Origin: Glycomyces tritici
Lineage (GTDB): Bacteria > Actinomycetota > Actinomycetes > Mycobacteriales > Micromonosporaceae
NCBI RefSeq assembly: GCF_030403505.1
Contig: NZ_JAUEMJ010000002.1
Span: 186,001-250,000, forward strand
DNA length: 64,000 nucleotides
Direction of reading: 5' to 3'
This document shows, piece after piece, positions 38,049-47,397 of this stretch. How positions within the stretch are numbered: position 1 is the first letter of the stretch; the number at the start of each line of letters is the position of its first letter. The position numbers and the translations under genes are program-made. The notes under the pieces were generated by a model. It made no database searches and was not told the DNA's origin. It saw nothing but the letters and a program-made list of their open reading frames with translations.

Positions 38049-40730
38049 TTATGCCGTGATCGCGCCGGTGACGGCCGCGAGCAGCTGCGCCGCCTGGTCG
38101 GCGGGGACGCCGCCGCCCTGGGCGACCTCGTCGTTGCCGCCGCCCTTGCCGGACAGCGCGGCCTTCACGAGGGCCTGCGCCGAGACGTGCTGCGCCTGCG
38201 CGGCCTTGTTGGCCGCGACGACGATGCTGGCCTTGCCGCCGGCGGTCGCGACGACCGCGGCGACGCCGGGCTGGTCCTCAGGCAGGTGCCCGCGGATCTG
38301 CATGGCGAGGTTGCGGACGTCGCCGCCCTTGGTGCCCTCGGGCGCCTGCACGGCCGCGACCTTGACGGCCCCGACCTGCTTCGCGGCCGCGGCGAACTCG
38401 GCGGCGCGACCGGAGACGGCCTTCGCCTGGAGGTTCGCCAGCTCGCGCTCGGCGTCCTTGGTGCGCTGCAGGATCGCGCGCACCCGCTCGAGGACGTCCC
38501 CGCGCTGAGCGCCGATCTCCTCGGCGATCTGCGTGACGAGGTCCCGTTCGCGGGCGAGGTACTTGTAGGCCTCCATGCCCGTGGCGGCCTCGACGCGGCG
38601 CTGCCCCGAGCCGACCGAGGACTCGGCGGTCAGGACGAGCGGACCGATCTGGGCCGAGCGCTCCACGTGCGTGCCGCCGCAGAGCTCGCGCGACCAGGGG
38701 CCGCCGATCTCGACGACGCGCACGGTCTCGTCGTAGGTCTCGCCGAACAGCGCGACCGCGCCGAAGTCCTTGGCCTCCGGGAGCGTCATGTACTGGACGG
38801 CGACCGGCAGGTCGTCGCGGACGGCGCGGTTGGAGACCTCTTCGATCTCACTGCGCGTCTCGTCGGAGAGCTTCGAGCGCCAGGAGAAGTCCAGGCGCAG
38901 GTAGCCGGGGCGGTTGAACGAGCCGGACTGGAGCGCGGTCGGGCCGAGCACCTCGCGCAGGGCCGCGTGGACCACGTGCGTGCCCGAGTGCGCTTGGCGC
39001 GCGCCCAGACGCCACTCCGGGTCGACCGAGGCCTCGAGCTTGTCGTCGATGACGAGCTCGCCTTCGAGGACGCGGACCTTGTGGACCACGAGCTTCTTGA
39101 CCGGGCGCTGCACGTCGAGGACCTCGGCGAACAGGCTCGGGCCGACGAGCTTGCCGGCGTCGGCGTGCTGGCCGCCGGACTCGGCGTAGAACGGGGTCCG
39201 GTCGAGCACGACCTCCACGATGTCCCCGGCCTTGGCCAGCGGCACCGACTGGCCGTCCTTGAGGACGCCGATCACGCGCGACTCGGTCTCGAGGGTCTCG
39301 TAGGCCTTCCACTCGGTGGGGCCCTGCTCCTGGAGGAGCTGCCAGTACGCGGACAGGTCCGCGTGGCCGGTCTTGCGGGCCGCCGCGTCCGCCTTCGCGC
39401 GCTGCCGCTGCTCGGTCATGAGCGTGCGGAAGCCCTCCTGGTCGACCGAGAGCCCCTGCTCCTCGGCCATCTCCAGGGTCAGGTCGATCGGGAAGCCGTA
39501 CGTGTCGTGCAGCTCGAACGCCTTGGAGCCCGAGAGGGTCTTGCCGCCCTCGGTCTTGGTCTCGGCCACGGCGGTGTCGAGGATCGTCGTGCCGTGCTTG
39601 AGGGTCTTGAGGAAGGCCTCCTCCTCGCCGTACGCGTAGGAGGAGATCCGCTCGAAGTCGGTCTTGAGCTCGGGGTACGCGGTGGACATGCGCTCCATGG
39701 CCACGGGCAGCAGCTCGGGCATCGCCGGCTTGTCGTAGCCGAGGAGGCGCACGGCGCGGATCGCGCGGCGCATGAGGCGGCGCAGCACGTAGCCGCGGCC
39801 CTCGTTGGAGGGCACGACGCCGTCGCCGATGAGCATCAGCGAGGAGCGCACGTGGTCGCCGATGACCCGGAAGCGGATGTCGTCCGGGTGGGACTCGGAG
39901 GCGGTGTGCGAGGTCGAGACGCCGTAGCGCTTGCCCGTCAGCTCCGAGGCCTTGTCGATGATCGGCCGGACCTGGTCGGTCTCGTACATGTTGTCGACGC
40001 CCTGGAGGAGCGCGGCCATGCGCTCCATGCCCATGCCGGTGTCGATGTTCTTCTTCGGCAGGTCGCCGGTGACCTTGTACCCCTCCTTGGCGGGGCCCTC
40101 ACCGCGGATGTTCTGCATGAACACGAGGTTCCAGAACTCGAGGTAGCGGTCCTCGTCGACCTCCGGGCCGCCCTCGGGCCCGTAGTCGGGGCCGCGGTCG
40201 TAGTACAGCTCGGAGCAGGGGCCGCACGGGCCGGGGATGCCCATCGACCACATGTTGTCGGCCTGGCCGCGGCGCACGATGCGGTCGAGCGGGAGCCCGA
40301 TCTGCTTGTGCCAGATGTCGATCGCCTCGTCGTCGTCGAGGTAGACCGTGGCCCAGATCTTGTCGCCGTCCAGGCCGAGGCCGCCGGACTCGAGCGAGCC
40401 GGTGGTGAGGTCCCAGGCGAAGCGGATCGCCTGCTCCTTGAAGTAGTCCCCGAAGGAGAAGTTGCCGTTCATCTGGAAGAACGTGCCGTGGCGGGAGGTC
40501 TTGCCGACCTCGTCGATGTCGGGCGTGCGGATGCACTTCTGCACCGACGTGGCGCGGTTCCAGTCCGGAGTCGCCTGGCCCAGGAAGTAGGGCACGAAGG
40601 GGACCATGCCCGCGGGCACGAACAGCAGGTTCGGGTCCTCGAAGGCGGGCAGCGGTGCGCTGGGGACCACCGTATGGCCGTTGGACTCGAAGAACTTCAG
40701 AAACCGGCGTTGGATTTCAGCGGTCTCCAT
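38049..40730 (-). CDS. alaS: Alanyl-tRNA synthetase
   Basis: Charges tRNA-Ala. The 893-aa protein has the class II core ([20 protein letters not shown], then [21 protein letters not shown], then ERMAALLQG). The editing domain has zinc ligands in [12 protein letters not shown] and [10 protein letters not shown], and the C-Ala region ends [17 protein letters not shown] 40730 has GGAGG six bases upstream. It is preceded by two small membrane-protein genes and followed at once by ruvX, a conserved actinobacterial arrangement. Confidence 0.97.
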   Translation of the reverse strand: METAEIQRRFLKFFESNGHTVVPSAPLPAFEDPNLLFVPAGMVPFVPYFLGQATPDWNRATSVQKCIRTPDIDEVGKTSRHGTFFQMNGNFSFGDYFKEQAIRFAWDLTTGSLESGGLGLDGDKIWATVYLDDDEAIDIWHKQIGLPLDRIVRRGQADNMWSMGIPGPCGPCSELYYDRGPDYGPEGGPEVDEDRYLEFWNLVFMQNIRGEGPAKEGYKVTGDLPKKNIDTGMGMERMAALLQGVDNMYETDQVRPIIDKASELTGKRYGVSTSHTASESHPDDIRFRVIGDHVRSSLMLIGDGVVPSNEGRGYVLRRLMRRAIRAVRLLGYDKPAMPELLPVAMERMSTAYPELKTDFERISSYAYGEEEAFLKTLKHGTTILDTAVAETKTEGGKTLSGSKAFELHDTYGFPIDLTLEMAEEQGLSVDQEGFRTLMTEQRQRAKADAAARKTGHADLSAYWQLLQEQGPTEWKAYETLETESRVIGVLKDGQSVPLAKAGDIVEVVLDRTPFYAESGGQHADAGKLVGPSLFAEVLDVQRPVKKLVVHKVRVLEGELVIDDKLEASVDPEWRLGARQAHSGTHVVHAALREVLGPTALQSGSFNRPGYLRLDFSWRSKLSDETRSEIEEVSNRAVRDDLPVAVQYMTLPEAKDFGAVALFGETYDETVRVVEIGGPWSRELCGGTHVERSAQIGPLVLTAESSVGSGQRRVEAATGMEAYKYLARERDLVTQIAEEIGAQRGDVLERVRAILQRTKDAERELANLQAKAVSGRAAEFAAAAKQVGAVKVAAVQAPEGTKGGDVRNLAMQIRGHLPEDQPGVAAVVATAGGKASIVVAANKAAQAQHVSAQALVKAALSGKGGGNDEVAQGGGVPADQAAQLLAAVTGAITA

Positions 40731-40750
40731 GGGGCACCTCCTTCAAGGGT

Positions 40751-41041
40751 CTAGTACAGCCGGCCGTGTACGGCCGGGTCGTTCTCGTCCTCTTCGGCGA
40801 GCAGCGGCTGGATGTCCTCGCCGCGCTCGATCGCGTCGAAGAGTTCGGCCTCTTTGGCCTGCTTCGCCTCCGACACGTCCGCCCAGAAGGCCTTGAACGA
40901 TGCCTTCATTTCAGCACCGGCACCGCCCACACGCTCGGCGACCCCGCCGGGAGTGACCGACTCCGCCGCCTTCGTGATCTTGCGGACCGCGATCACGCCG
41001 ACCGCGATGCCGATGCCTACCCAGATCATCCGTTTCAACAC
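40751..41041 (-). CDS. Small membrane-anchored protein upstream of alaS
   Basis: A 96-aa protein: one N-terminal hydrophobic helix (MIWVGIGIAVGVIAV), then KITKAAESVTPGGVAERVG, then a predicted helix rich in Ala, Lys and Glu, and an acidic end. Proteins of this size and layout are common just upstream of actinobacterial alaS, but their role is unknown. GTG 41041 has GGAG five bases upstream. It lies 20 bp before alaS and 36 bp after the DUF948-like gene. Confidence 0.8.
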   Translation of the reverse strand: MLKRMIWVGIGIAVGVIAVRKITKAAESVTPGGVAERVGGAGAEMKASFKAFWADVSEAKQAKEAELFDAIERGEDIQPLLAEEDENDPAVHGRLY

Positions 41042-41077
41042 GGCTACTCCTCAACCTGTTTTACCGCGAACGGTCTG

Positions 41078-41623
41078 CTACTCGCCGGCCTTCTGGCGGG
41101 CCTTCGCGGCCCGCTTCGCCTGGCGCTTGCTCTGGCGGGAGGCCTCGACCATGCGGCGCACCTGCTGCTCGTCGACGTCCTGGTTGCGCTTCTTCACGGC
41201 CGTGCGGAGGCCGAACCCGAACGCGGCGGCCTTCACCAGCGGCGATCCGACGGCCGAGACGACCAGGGCCGTGATGTTGGCGACGTTCGACGAGATGTGC
41301 GCGGCGTTCCCGGTGATCGTGCCGACCTTCTCCAGCTCGCCCTCGACCTGCGTGAGGGAGCCGTTGACGTTGTCGAGCGTCGTGTTCACGTTCCGCAGGA
41401 TCGGCCCGATCTCGTGGTCCACCTTGTCGAGCGTCTTGTTGACGCGGTTGAGGGTGGCGGTGGCCTTGTTGATGAGGCGGAAGGCGAGCATCACGCACAG
41501 GAGGAAGAACCCGAGCCCCGCGAGCAGGACCCCCAGTTCCCAGACACTCCCGGTCCATCCTGCTGCCACGGTCTCCTCAGGCACGGTCTCCCCCTGTCGC
41601 CATCCGGTGGGCCCCACCGGCAT
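41078..41623 (-). CDS. DUF948-like membrane protein
   Basis: A protein of up to 181 aa with a single N-terminal membrane helix (LGVLLAGLGFFLLCVMLAF). It then has a long heptad-like helical stretch (ATLNRVNKTLDKVDHEIGPILRNVNTTLDNVNGSLTQVE) and a basic C-terminal tail. This matches the DUF948 family, methyl-accepting-chemotaxis-like small proteins commonly found near alaS. ATG 41623 is used, but GTGs at 41584 and 41566 (each with GGAG close upstream) are plausible and would give shorter N termini. Function is unknown. Confidence 0.75.
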   Translation of the reverse strand: MPVGPTGWRQGETVPEETVAAGWTGSVWELGVLLAGLGFFLLCVMLAFRLINKATATLNRVNKTLDKVDHEIGPILRNVNTTLDNVNGSLTQVEGELEKVGTITGNAAHISSNVANITALVVSAVGSPLVKAAAFGFGLRTAVKKRNQDVDEQQVRRMVEASRQSKRQAKRAAKARQKAGE

Positions 41624-41839
41624 TGCTGTGTGGTTGCGTGGTCCTCGCGGACCTGAACGCGCCAGCCGCGCGGTGCCTTCGGCCAGGCCGGGCTCTCGCG
41701 CAAAGAGCGGCGCGCTGTCGACCTTACCTTGCGGGACCGGACATCCGGCACAATGGGGCGGTCAGTCCACTCTCCAGTTACCGGGTGCGCCCGACTCGCG
41801 AAACCCGCAGGCCGTGCGTGGGGTCCGGTCAGCCGGTCG
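41624..41839. other. Spacer between DUF948-like gene and Cys-rich membrane protein
   Basis: This 216-bp spacer should hold the promoter of the DUF948-alaS-ruvX-mltG-aroE series. On the minus strand a TAAGGT -10-like hexamer is visible, but no good -35. No gene or strong hairpin was seen. Confidence 0.3.
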
Positions 41840-42394
41840 TCAGGCCGCGAGCCGCTCCTCAGCCAGACGCGGCAGGGCCGCCTGCGCCGCGACCACAGCC
41901 GTGACCTCGGCGCCGACGCACAGCTCGTACCGGTCCCCGCAGTCGACCGGCACGACCCACAACTCCAGGTACAGCTCGTCGCGTACGTAGCACCCCTCCT
42001 CGCCGACACCGCCCACGCACTGCTCCGGATCGGCCGGAATCCAGCCCGCGTTCAGGACCGCCTGCCAGTACTCGTTCGCCGTGTCGTCCACTGTGCCTTC
42101 GGAAGTCCAGGTGCGCATGCGGACCCGGCACTCCCCCACGCACCAGCGGCTGCCGTAGGTCTCGTCGTGCACGCTCACCGCCGCCCACCCGGGCACCGTC
42201 AACTCGTCGACCGCCCGGCGCGTCGGGTCCACGGTGAACGCCCGGCCCAGCCACAGGACCGCCGCGACCAGGAGCACCGCGAGGACCGCGATCACCGCCA
42301 CGGTCATGCGCAGCCGCTCGATGCGCGCGCCCGACCGCTCCAGATCCGCCGTGAGGCGGCTCGACGCGCGCCCGGCGCGGCGGTCAGTGGCCAT
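41840..42394 (-). CDS. Membrane-anchored Cys-rich extracytoplasmic protein
   Basis: A 184-aa protein of unknown family. It has a short basic cytoplasmic N terminus, one membrane helix (about 30-50, [20 protein letters not shown]), and an extracytoplasmic domain with cysteines spaced in WCVGEC, QCVGG, EGCYV, VDCGD and ELCVG. This number of Cys in a predicted exported domain suggests disulfides. ATG 42394 overlaps the rarA 3' end by 11 bp; the longer open frame upstream is antisense noise. Coupling to rarA is probably positional only. Confidence 0.65.
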   Translation of the reverse strand: MATDRRAGRASSRLTADLERSGARIERLRMTVAVIAVLAVLLVAAVLWLGRAFTVDPTRRAVDELTVPGWAAVSVHDETYGSRWCVGECRVRMRTWTSEGTVDDTANEYWQAVLNAGWIPADPEQCVGGVGEEGCYVRDELYLELWVVPVDCGDRYELCVGAEVTAVVAAQAALPRLAEERLAA

Positions 42395-43829
42395 CGGCCG
42401 GCCTGCGCACGATCCGGCGCAGCTTCTCGAGCCGCTCGCCGATCTCGGCCTCGCGGCCGTGGCGGGTCGGCCGGTAGTAGTCGCGCCCGGCCACCACGTC
42501 CGGCGCGTACCGCTGCGGGACCACGCCGCGCGGATCGGCGTGCGGGTAGACGTACCCCTTGCCGTGGCCCAGGTTGCTCGCGCCCCCGTAGTGGGCGTCG
42601 CGCAGATCGGGCGGGACCGGGCCGATCTTCCCTTGGCGCACATCGCGCATCGCCTCGTCGATCGCGGTGATGACCGCATTCGACTTCGGCGCGGTGGCGA
42701 GGTGCGCGACCGCCTGGGCGAGGTTGATGCGGGCCTCGGGCAGGCCGATCCGCTCCACCGCGGTCGCCGCAGCGGTCGCGGTCAGCAGCGCGGTCGGGTC
42801 GGCCATCCCGATGTCCTCGGACGCGAATATGACCAGGCGGCGGGCGATGAACCGCGGGTCCTCCCCCGCGACGACCATCCGCGCGAGGTAGTGCATCGCC
42901 GCGTCGACGTCCGAGCCGCGCAGGCTCTTGATGAAGGCGCTGGCGACGTCGTAGTGGCCGTCGCCGTCCCGGTCGTAGCGGACCGCGGCCGTGTCGATGG
43001 CGGCTTCCACGATCGCGACGGTGATCTCATGCTCGGCACCCTCCGCGTCGCCTGCGGAACCGTGCATCGGCACCGTGCTGAGCGCGGCGGCCTCCAACGC
43101 GGTCAAGGCCTTCCGCGCGTCGCCGGCGGCCGTGCGCACGAGGTGGTCGCGGGCCTCCTTCTCCAAGGTGACCGCGCCGTCGAGGCCGCGCTCGTCCGCG
43201 ACGGCGCGGTCGACGAGTTCACCGATGTCGGTGGCGTCCAGCTCCCTGAGGGTGAGGAGCACGCAGCGGCTCACGAGCGGGGCGACCACCGAGAAGTAGG
43301 GGTTCTCGGTGGTGGCGGCCAAGAGCGTGATGGTGCGGTCCTCGACCGCGCCGAGCAGGGAGTCCTGCTGGGTCTTCGTGAAGCGGTGCACCTCGTCGAT
43401 GAAGAGGATCGTCTGCGGGCCGCCGGTGCGGCGGATGCGGCGGGCCTCGTCGATCGCGGCGCGCACGTCCTTCACCCCGGAGTTCAGGGCGGACATCGCG
43501 CGGAAGCGCCGGTCCCCGGACTGGGCGACGAGGTGCGCGATCGTGGTCTTGCCGGAGCCGGGCGGGCCCCACAGGATCACCGACAGCGGCTGGCGGCCCT
43601 CCACGACCTGTCGCAGCGGCGAACCGGCGCCGAGGAGGTGGTCCTGGCCCACGAGCTCGTCGAGCGTGCGCGGACGCATCCGCACCGCCAGCGGCTCGTC
43701 TCCCGAAGCCGAACCGGTGCCCAGAATGCCGCTGCCGGCGGCAGAGCCCTGCGGCTCAGGCCCCGTCGAACCGGGGGCGTCGAACAAACCTGGAGCGTCC
43801 ATATCGCCATCAGCGTAAGGCATGAGCAT
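42384..43829 (-). CDS. rarA: Replication-associated recombination protein A (RarA/MgsA)
   Basis: AAA+ ATPase related to clamp loaders and Mgs1/WRNIP1, acting at stalled replication forks. The 481-aa protein has [11 protein letters not shown], Walker [10 protein letters not shown] (88-96), Walker [11 protein letters not shown], sensor 1 ATTENPYF, and the C-terminal tetramerisation domain with [10 protein letters not shown] and [14 protein letters not shown] 43829 is chosen because GGAG lies five bases upstream; in-frame ATGs at 43823 and 43802 are alternatives. The first 45 residues are poorly conserved and Gly/Ser-rich. Confidence 0.93.
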   Translation of the reverse strand: MLMPYADGDMDAPGLFDAPGSTGPEPQGSAAGSGILGTGSASGDEPLAVRMRPRTLDELVGQDHLLGAGSPLRQVVEGRQPLSVILWGPPGSGKTTIAHLVAQSGDRRFRAMSALNSGVKDVRAAIDEARRIRRTGGPQTILFIDEVHRFTKTQQDSLLGAVEDRTITLLAATTENPYFSVVAPLVSRCVLLTLRELDATDIGELVDRAVADERGLDGAVTLEKEARDHLVRTAAGDARKALTALEAAALSTVPMHGSAGDAEGAEHEITVAIVEAAIDTAAVRYDRDGDGHYDVASAFIKSLRGSDVDAAMHYLARMVVAGEDPRFIARRLVIFASEDIGMADPTALLTATAAATAVERIGLPEARINLAQAVAHLATAPKSNAVITAIDEAMRDVRQGKIGPVPPDLRDAHYGGASNLGHGKGYVYPHADPRGVVPQRYAPDVVAGRDYYRPTRHGREAEIGERLEKLRRIVRRPADGH

Positions 43830-43897
43830 GAGCGCTCCGCAGATCCGCGGCCGAACCGGGAGATTCATCGCGTACCGCCCCGGCGCCGGAACGCGAA

Positions 43898-43930
43898 AGG
43901 GCCGCCGCGCAGCAGCTGCGCGGCGGCCCT
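43898..43930. terminator. Hairpin between lipoprotein gene and rarA
   Basis: AGGGCCGCCGCGCAGC (43898-43913) and its complement (43915-43930) form a near-perfect palindrome 14 bp after the stop of the lipoprotein gene and before rarA on the same strand. It is a likely terminator. Confidence 0.7.
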
Positions 43931-43944
43931 ACTCGGTGCGGGAG

Positions 43945-44835
43945 TTACATGCCGCCGCCGAGCGCGGCGGTGAACTCCTCGAAGTCGTGCAGGTTCGTCG
44001 ACTCGGGGGCCTTGATGTCGTAGGACCCGCCGATCTCCACGATCTCGCTGGTCATCTCCATGGTCATGCCCTCGATCTCGGGCATCGACATGGTCATCGT
44101 CTTGAGCAGGCCCTGGTCGTCGAGGGTCACGGTCACCTGGGTGCCGTCGACCATCGCGGCCGCGTCGGCGCCGCCCATCGCGGAACCGGACAGGGCCGAC
44201 ATCGCCTCGGAGTCACCGCTGAGCGTGCCGGTGTAGACGCCGTCGCCGGTCTCCTCGACGTCGGCGAGCTCGGTCAGGATGAGCTCGGTCTGCTGCGCCA
44301 GGTCCATGCCGCCGTACTGGGCGTAGGCCTGGGCCATCGCCTCGTCCGAGGTGAGGTCCATGGTGAACCAGGCGTCCTCGCCGTAGCTCTCGGCCATGGC
44401 GTCGAACATGCCGCCGGTGAACTGCATGTACATGACCTTGTCGAAGACGACGGTCTCGGTGTGCATGTCGTCGAGCATGCCGCCCATCATCGCCTCTTCC
44501 TCGGCGGTCATGGTCTCACCCGAGGCCTCCATCATGGCGCTCATGAAGATGTCGGCGCTGGCCTTGGAGTTCTCGCCTTCGTAGGCGCCGGTCATGGCCA
44601 TGAACTCGGTGCCGTCGATGGTCATCGAGGCGTCCATCTGGTACGAGGAGGCGCTCAGGTTCTCGACGGAGGCGAGGATGGCGTCCTGGGGGCTGAGCGC
44701 GGCGACCGCGCCCTCCTCGGGGGCCTCGGAGGTTTCGGAGGCGGGCTTCTCCTCGGCGCCGCAGGCGGACAGGCCGAGCGCGAGGGCGGGCACGGCGAGG
44801 GCGCCGAGCAGACGGGTGGCGGTACGGGAAGACAT
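43945..44835 (-). CDS. Putative lipoprotein, Met-rich
   Basis: A 296-aa exported lipoprotein. The signal peptide (MSSRTATRLLGALAVPALALG) ends in a lipobox LSAC, giving Cys25 as the lipidated residue. A Glu/Pro/Ala-rich linker then leads to a domain reminiscent of LppX/LprG-type or LolA-like lipid carriers (TIDGTEFMAM, MYMQFTGGMFD, VTVTLDDQGLLKTMTMSMPE). The high Met content is unusual. ATG 44835 has AGGAG five bases upstream and gives a normal lipoprotein signal. It is flanked by its own hairpin and lies apart from the GH43 gene. Substrate is unknown. Confidence 0.75.
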   Translation of the reverse strand: MSSRTATRLLGALAVPALALGLSACGAEEKPASETSEAPEEGAVAALSPQDAILASVENLSASSYQMDASMTIDGTEFMAMTGAYEGENSKASADIFMSAMMEASGETMTAEEEAMMGGMLDDMHTETVVFDKVMYMQFTGGMFDAMAESYGEDAWFTMDLTSDEAMAQAYAQYGGMDLAQQTELILTELADVEETGDGVYTGTLSGDSEAMSALSGSAMGGADAAAMVDGTQVTVTLDDQGLLKTMTMSMPEIEGMTMEMTSEIVEIGGSYDIKAPESTNLHDFEEFTAALGGGM

Positions 44836-44886
44836 GGGTGCTCCTGGTTTTCGGGGAGGTCGGTTCCGCTGCCGAGCATAAGGGAC

Positions 44887-44913
44887 GGCCTCCACACCCG
44901 GGGTGCGGAGGCC
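44887..44913 (-). terminator. Hairpin after the GH43 gene
   Basis: In the minus-strand RNA, GGCCUCC-GCACC and GGUGU-GGAGGCC form a 12-bp stem with one G-U pair and a 3-nt loop. It starts 17 bases after the stop codon. Confidence 0.7.
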
Positions 44914-44930
44914 GCCTCATGACCGGATCG

Positions 44931-47141
44931 TTACCAGGCCTTTTGCAGTCGTTCGTACTCGGCGGCAGTGATCGGCAGCACGGTGCCGTGGCGAGGACTC
45001 GACGGCAGGTCGTACGCCGCCACGGGCGTCCACTCGCCCGAGGCGAGGTCGGTGGTCTCGAACGGCACGTAGCCGCGGCCGCCGAACTCGTCGATGAAGA
45101 GGTACCACTTCTCCTCGGTGTTCGACTTGAAGACCAGCGGGCCCTCGCCGGCGCCGATGGCGCCCGAGCCGATGCAGTCGGCGAGGAACTGCCATTCGGC
45201 ATCGGCGGCAAGTGAAGTGGCGGTCTCGGCGAGGATGAACTTGCCGCACGGCGTCGAGGCGGAGTTCGAGCGCTCGTCCTTCGTGAAGCGGTAGTACACG
45301 CCGTCGGACTCGATCATGGTCGAGTCGATCGTCGAGTAGCCCTGGTCGACCCAGACCTGCGCCTCCGAGAAGTTGACGAAGTCGCGGGTCGTCGCGTACA
45401 TCATGCGGTGGTAGAAGCCCTCGGAGTGGTCCGCGGTCGCGAACAGCGGCGAGGCCCAGTAGACGACGTAGGCCTGCTGCTCGGCGTCCCAGTAGGCCTC
45501 GGGAGCCCATGTGGCGCCGGCGTTCTCGGGCGAGACCTCGACGAGGCGGCCCTCGGACCAGTTCACCAGGTCGTCGGATTCCCAGACCATGATGGACAGG
45601 CTGCCGTGGCGCTGGGCCCGGTTCCAGTCGCCGTTGCCGTTGATCTTGAGGTCGGTGGCGATGAGGAAGAACCGGTCGCCTTCGGGCGAGCGGATGAGGA
45701 ACGGGTCGCGCACGCCCTGCTCGCCCTGGTCGGAGGTGAGGATCGGCTGGGCGTCATTGAGTTCCGTGAAGCTCAGCGGGTCGTTGCCGTCGCTCAGCGC
45801 GCCGTAGACCTGCTCGCCGGTGGGCGTGCCCTCGCCGGTGAAGTAGGTGAAGAAGTAGCCGGTGTAGTCGGCCTCGGCCGGGAGCGGCGGCACCGTCGCG
45901 GTGAAGTGCAGCTTCTCCTTCTCGCCGCCGCGCTGGACGGTGGCGGTGAGCTTGACCTTGCGGGTCTTGCCGCCGGGCTCGTCGCGGTTGACGATGCCGT
46001 CAGCGGCGATCACGTTCGGGTGGTTGGACTTCCACGTGATCTGGGAGCCGTTGGCGCCCGTGGTGGGCAGGTCGATCGCCGAGCGCACGTCGTCGAGGTT
46101 CGGGATCGCGAGGGCGGCGGCGTCGAGGGCGACCGCCTCCTCGTCGTCGTATTCGGCGAGCACGGTCGCCGTGAAGTCGCGTTGCTCTTGCACGGTCCCG
46201 AGGTTAACGGTTGCCGTGAGGGTGACCGTCGCGTCGTCGGCGTCCATGGCCGGGCGGGTGACCGTGCCGTCGGTGCCGATGACCTCGGGTTCGCTTGAGG
46301 CCCAGGTGATCTGGGAGCCGTTCGCGCCCCGGGTCGGGAGGTCGAGGTCGGCGGTGACGGCGCTCGTGTCGCCGAGGTCGAGCGCGGCGGCGTCCTCGGC
46401 GGCCTTCTCGGCGCCGATGCGGGCGGCCTGCTCGCCGATCTCGGACGGGGCGAGGGCCCCGTCGTAGATCCGGAAGTCCGCGAACCTGCCGTGGAGGTAC
46501 CGGTCGCCGCGGTAGAGCGAGCGGCCGAGGTAGTTGGCGGCGGTCGAACCGGCGCCGATGTCGCCGGGGGCGATGGTGACGTCCTCGTTGCGGTCCACCT
46601 CCTGGCCGTTCAGGTAGAGGACGGCCGCGCCGCCCTCGAGGGTGTAGGCGAGGTGGTTCCAGGTGCCGCGCGCGAGGTTCTGGCCGGTCGAGGTGTTCTG
46701 CTCGCAGGTCCAGTGGCAGGTGGAGATGGAGGTCTTGTAGCCGTTGCCGGTGGTGAAGAGGTAGCCGTCGCCCCAATCGCCGCTCGAGTTGCCGAGGCCG
46801 TAGATGAAGTACGCGCCGGACTGGTCGGGCTCGATGTAGACCTCGGCGGTGACGGTGACCGCGTCGAGGCCGGCGAGGAGGTCGTCGGGCATGTCGACGT
46901 AGTCGTCCACGCCGTCGAGTCCCAGGCCGCCTCCCGCGCCGGACCCGTCGTCGAGCCAGGTCCCTCCCACGAGGGTGCCGTCATGGCCGTTGCCGGAGGC
47001 GTCGGCGACGACGGTGCCGCCCGCTTCGTCGAACTGGTACCAGAGCAGGGGGCCGTCGGCCGGGGCGGCGACCGCCGCGGCGGCGGGAACCGTCACCGCC
47101 GCAATCGCGACGACGGCTCCGATGAATCGCTTAGACGTCAC
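44931..47141 (-). CDS. Secreted GH43-type glycosidase with LamG and Ig-like domains
   Basis: A 736-aa exported enzyme, probably acting on arabinan or xylan side chains. After a signal peptide (about 1-28, ending AAAVAAPADG) comes a concanavalin-like LamG domain (about 30-240; LLWYQFDEAGGTVVADASGN, YLNGQEVDR, GRFADFRIYDGALAPSEI). Two bacterial Ig-like repeats follow (about 245-415), each with GANGSQITW. The C-terminal 5-bladed propeller is GH43-like (about 420-736; GVRDPFLIRSPEGDRFFLIATD, GATWAPEAYWDAEQQAYVVYWAS, STIDSTMIESDGVYYRF, GAGEGPLVFK). These carry candidate catalytic acids in RDP, APE and GEG. GTG 47141 has AAGAAGG upstream. It diverges from the sugar dehydrogenase gene. Confidence 0.85.
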   Translation of the reverse strand: MTSKRFIGAVVAIAAVTVPAAAAVAAPADGPLLWYQFDEAGGTVVADASGNGHDGTLVGGTWLDDGSGAGGGLGLDGVDDYVDMPDDLLAGLDAVTVTAEVYIEPDQSGAYFIYGLGNSSGDWGDGYLFTTGNGYKTSISTCHWTCEQNTSTGQNLARGTWNHLAYTLEGGAAVLYLNGQEVDRNEDVTIAPGDIGAGSTAANYLGRSLYRGDRYLHGRFADFRIYDGALAPSEIGEQAARIGAEKAAEDAAALDLGDTSAVTADLDLPTRGANGSQITWASSEPEVIGTDGTVTRPAMDADDATVTLTATVNLGTVQEQRDFTATVLAEYDDEEAVALDAAALAIPNLDDVRSAIDLPTTGANGSQITWKSNHPNVIAADGIVNRDEPGGKTRKVKLTATVQRGGEKEKLHFTATVPPLPAEADYTGYFFTYFTGEGTPTGEQVYGALSDGNDPLSFTELNDAQPILTSDQGEQGVRDPFLIRSPEGDRFFLIATDLKINGNGDWNRAQRHGSLSIMVWESDDLVNWSEGRLVEVSPENAGATWAPEAYWDAEQQAYVVYWASPLFATADHSEGFYHRMMYATTRDFVNFSEAQVWVDQGYSTIDSTMIESDGVYYRFTKDERSNSASTPCGKFILAETATSLAADAEWQFLADCIGSGAIGAGEGPLVFKSNTEEKWYLFIDEFGGRGYVPFETTDLASGEWTPVAAYDLPSSPRHGTVLPITAAEYERLQKAW

Positions 47142-47397
47142 TGTCCAACCTTCTTCACTCGATCGATCATGCAGGCCGGAGGCCGAGTGATCGGTAACCG
47201 GCAGGGGTTGCGGCCAGCTTATTCCAACCATCTACATAAGTGAACATGCGAATGTCACGATTCTCGATCGATTCCGGTGGAGCGCTCCGCCTGGACATCC
47301 GCCCGAACGGTGCTTACGATGGCAATTCAATTGATATTCGTCTATATCATGATTTCTTCGCTTTCTTACCCGGCACCAAGAGAGACAAGGAGCAGCC
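47142..47397. promoter_or_regulatory. Divergent, AT-richer control region between GH43 and sugar dehydrogenase genes
   Basis: A 256-bp spacer with unusually low GC (notably 47315-47375). The decamer CTCGATCGAT occurs twice, at 47158-47167 and 47263-47272, each containing the palindrome ATCGAT or CGATCG. The positions suit a shared regulator for both secreted sugar-active proteins. No convincing promoter hexamer pair could be fixed. Confidence 0.4.
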
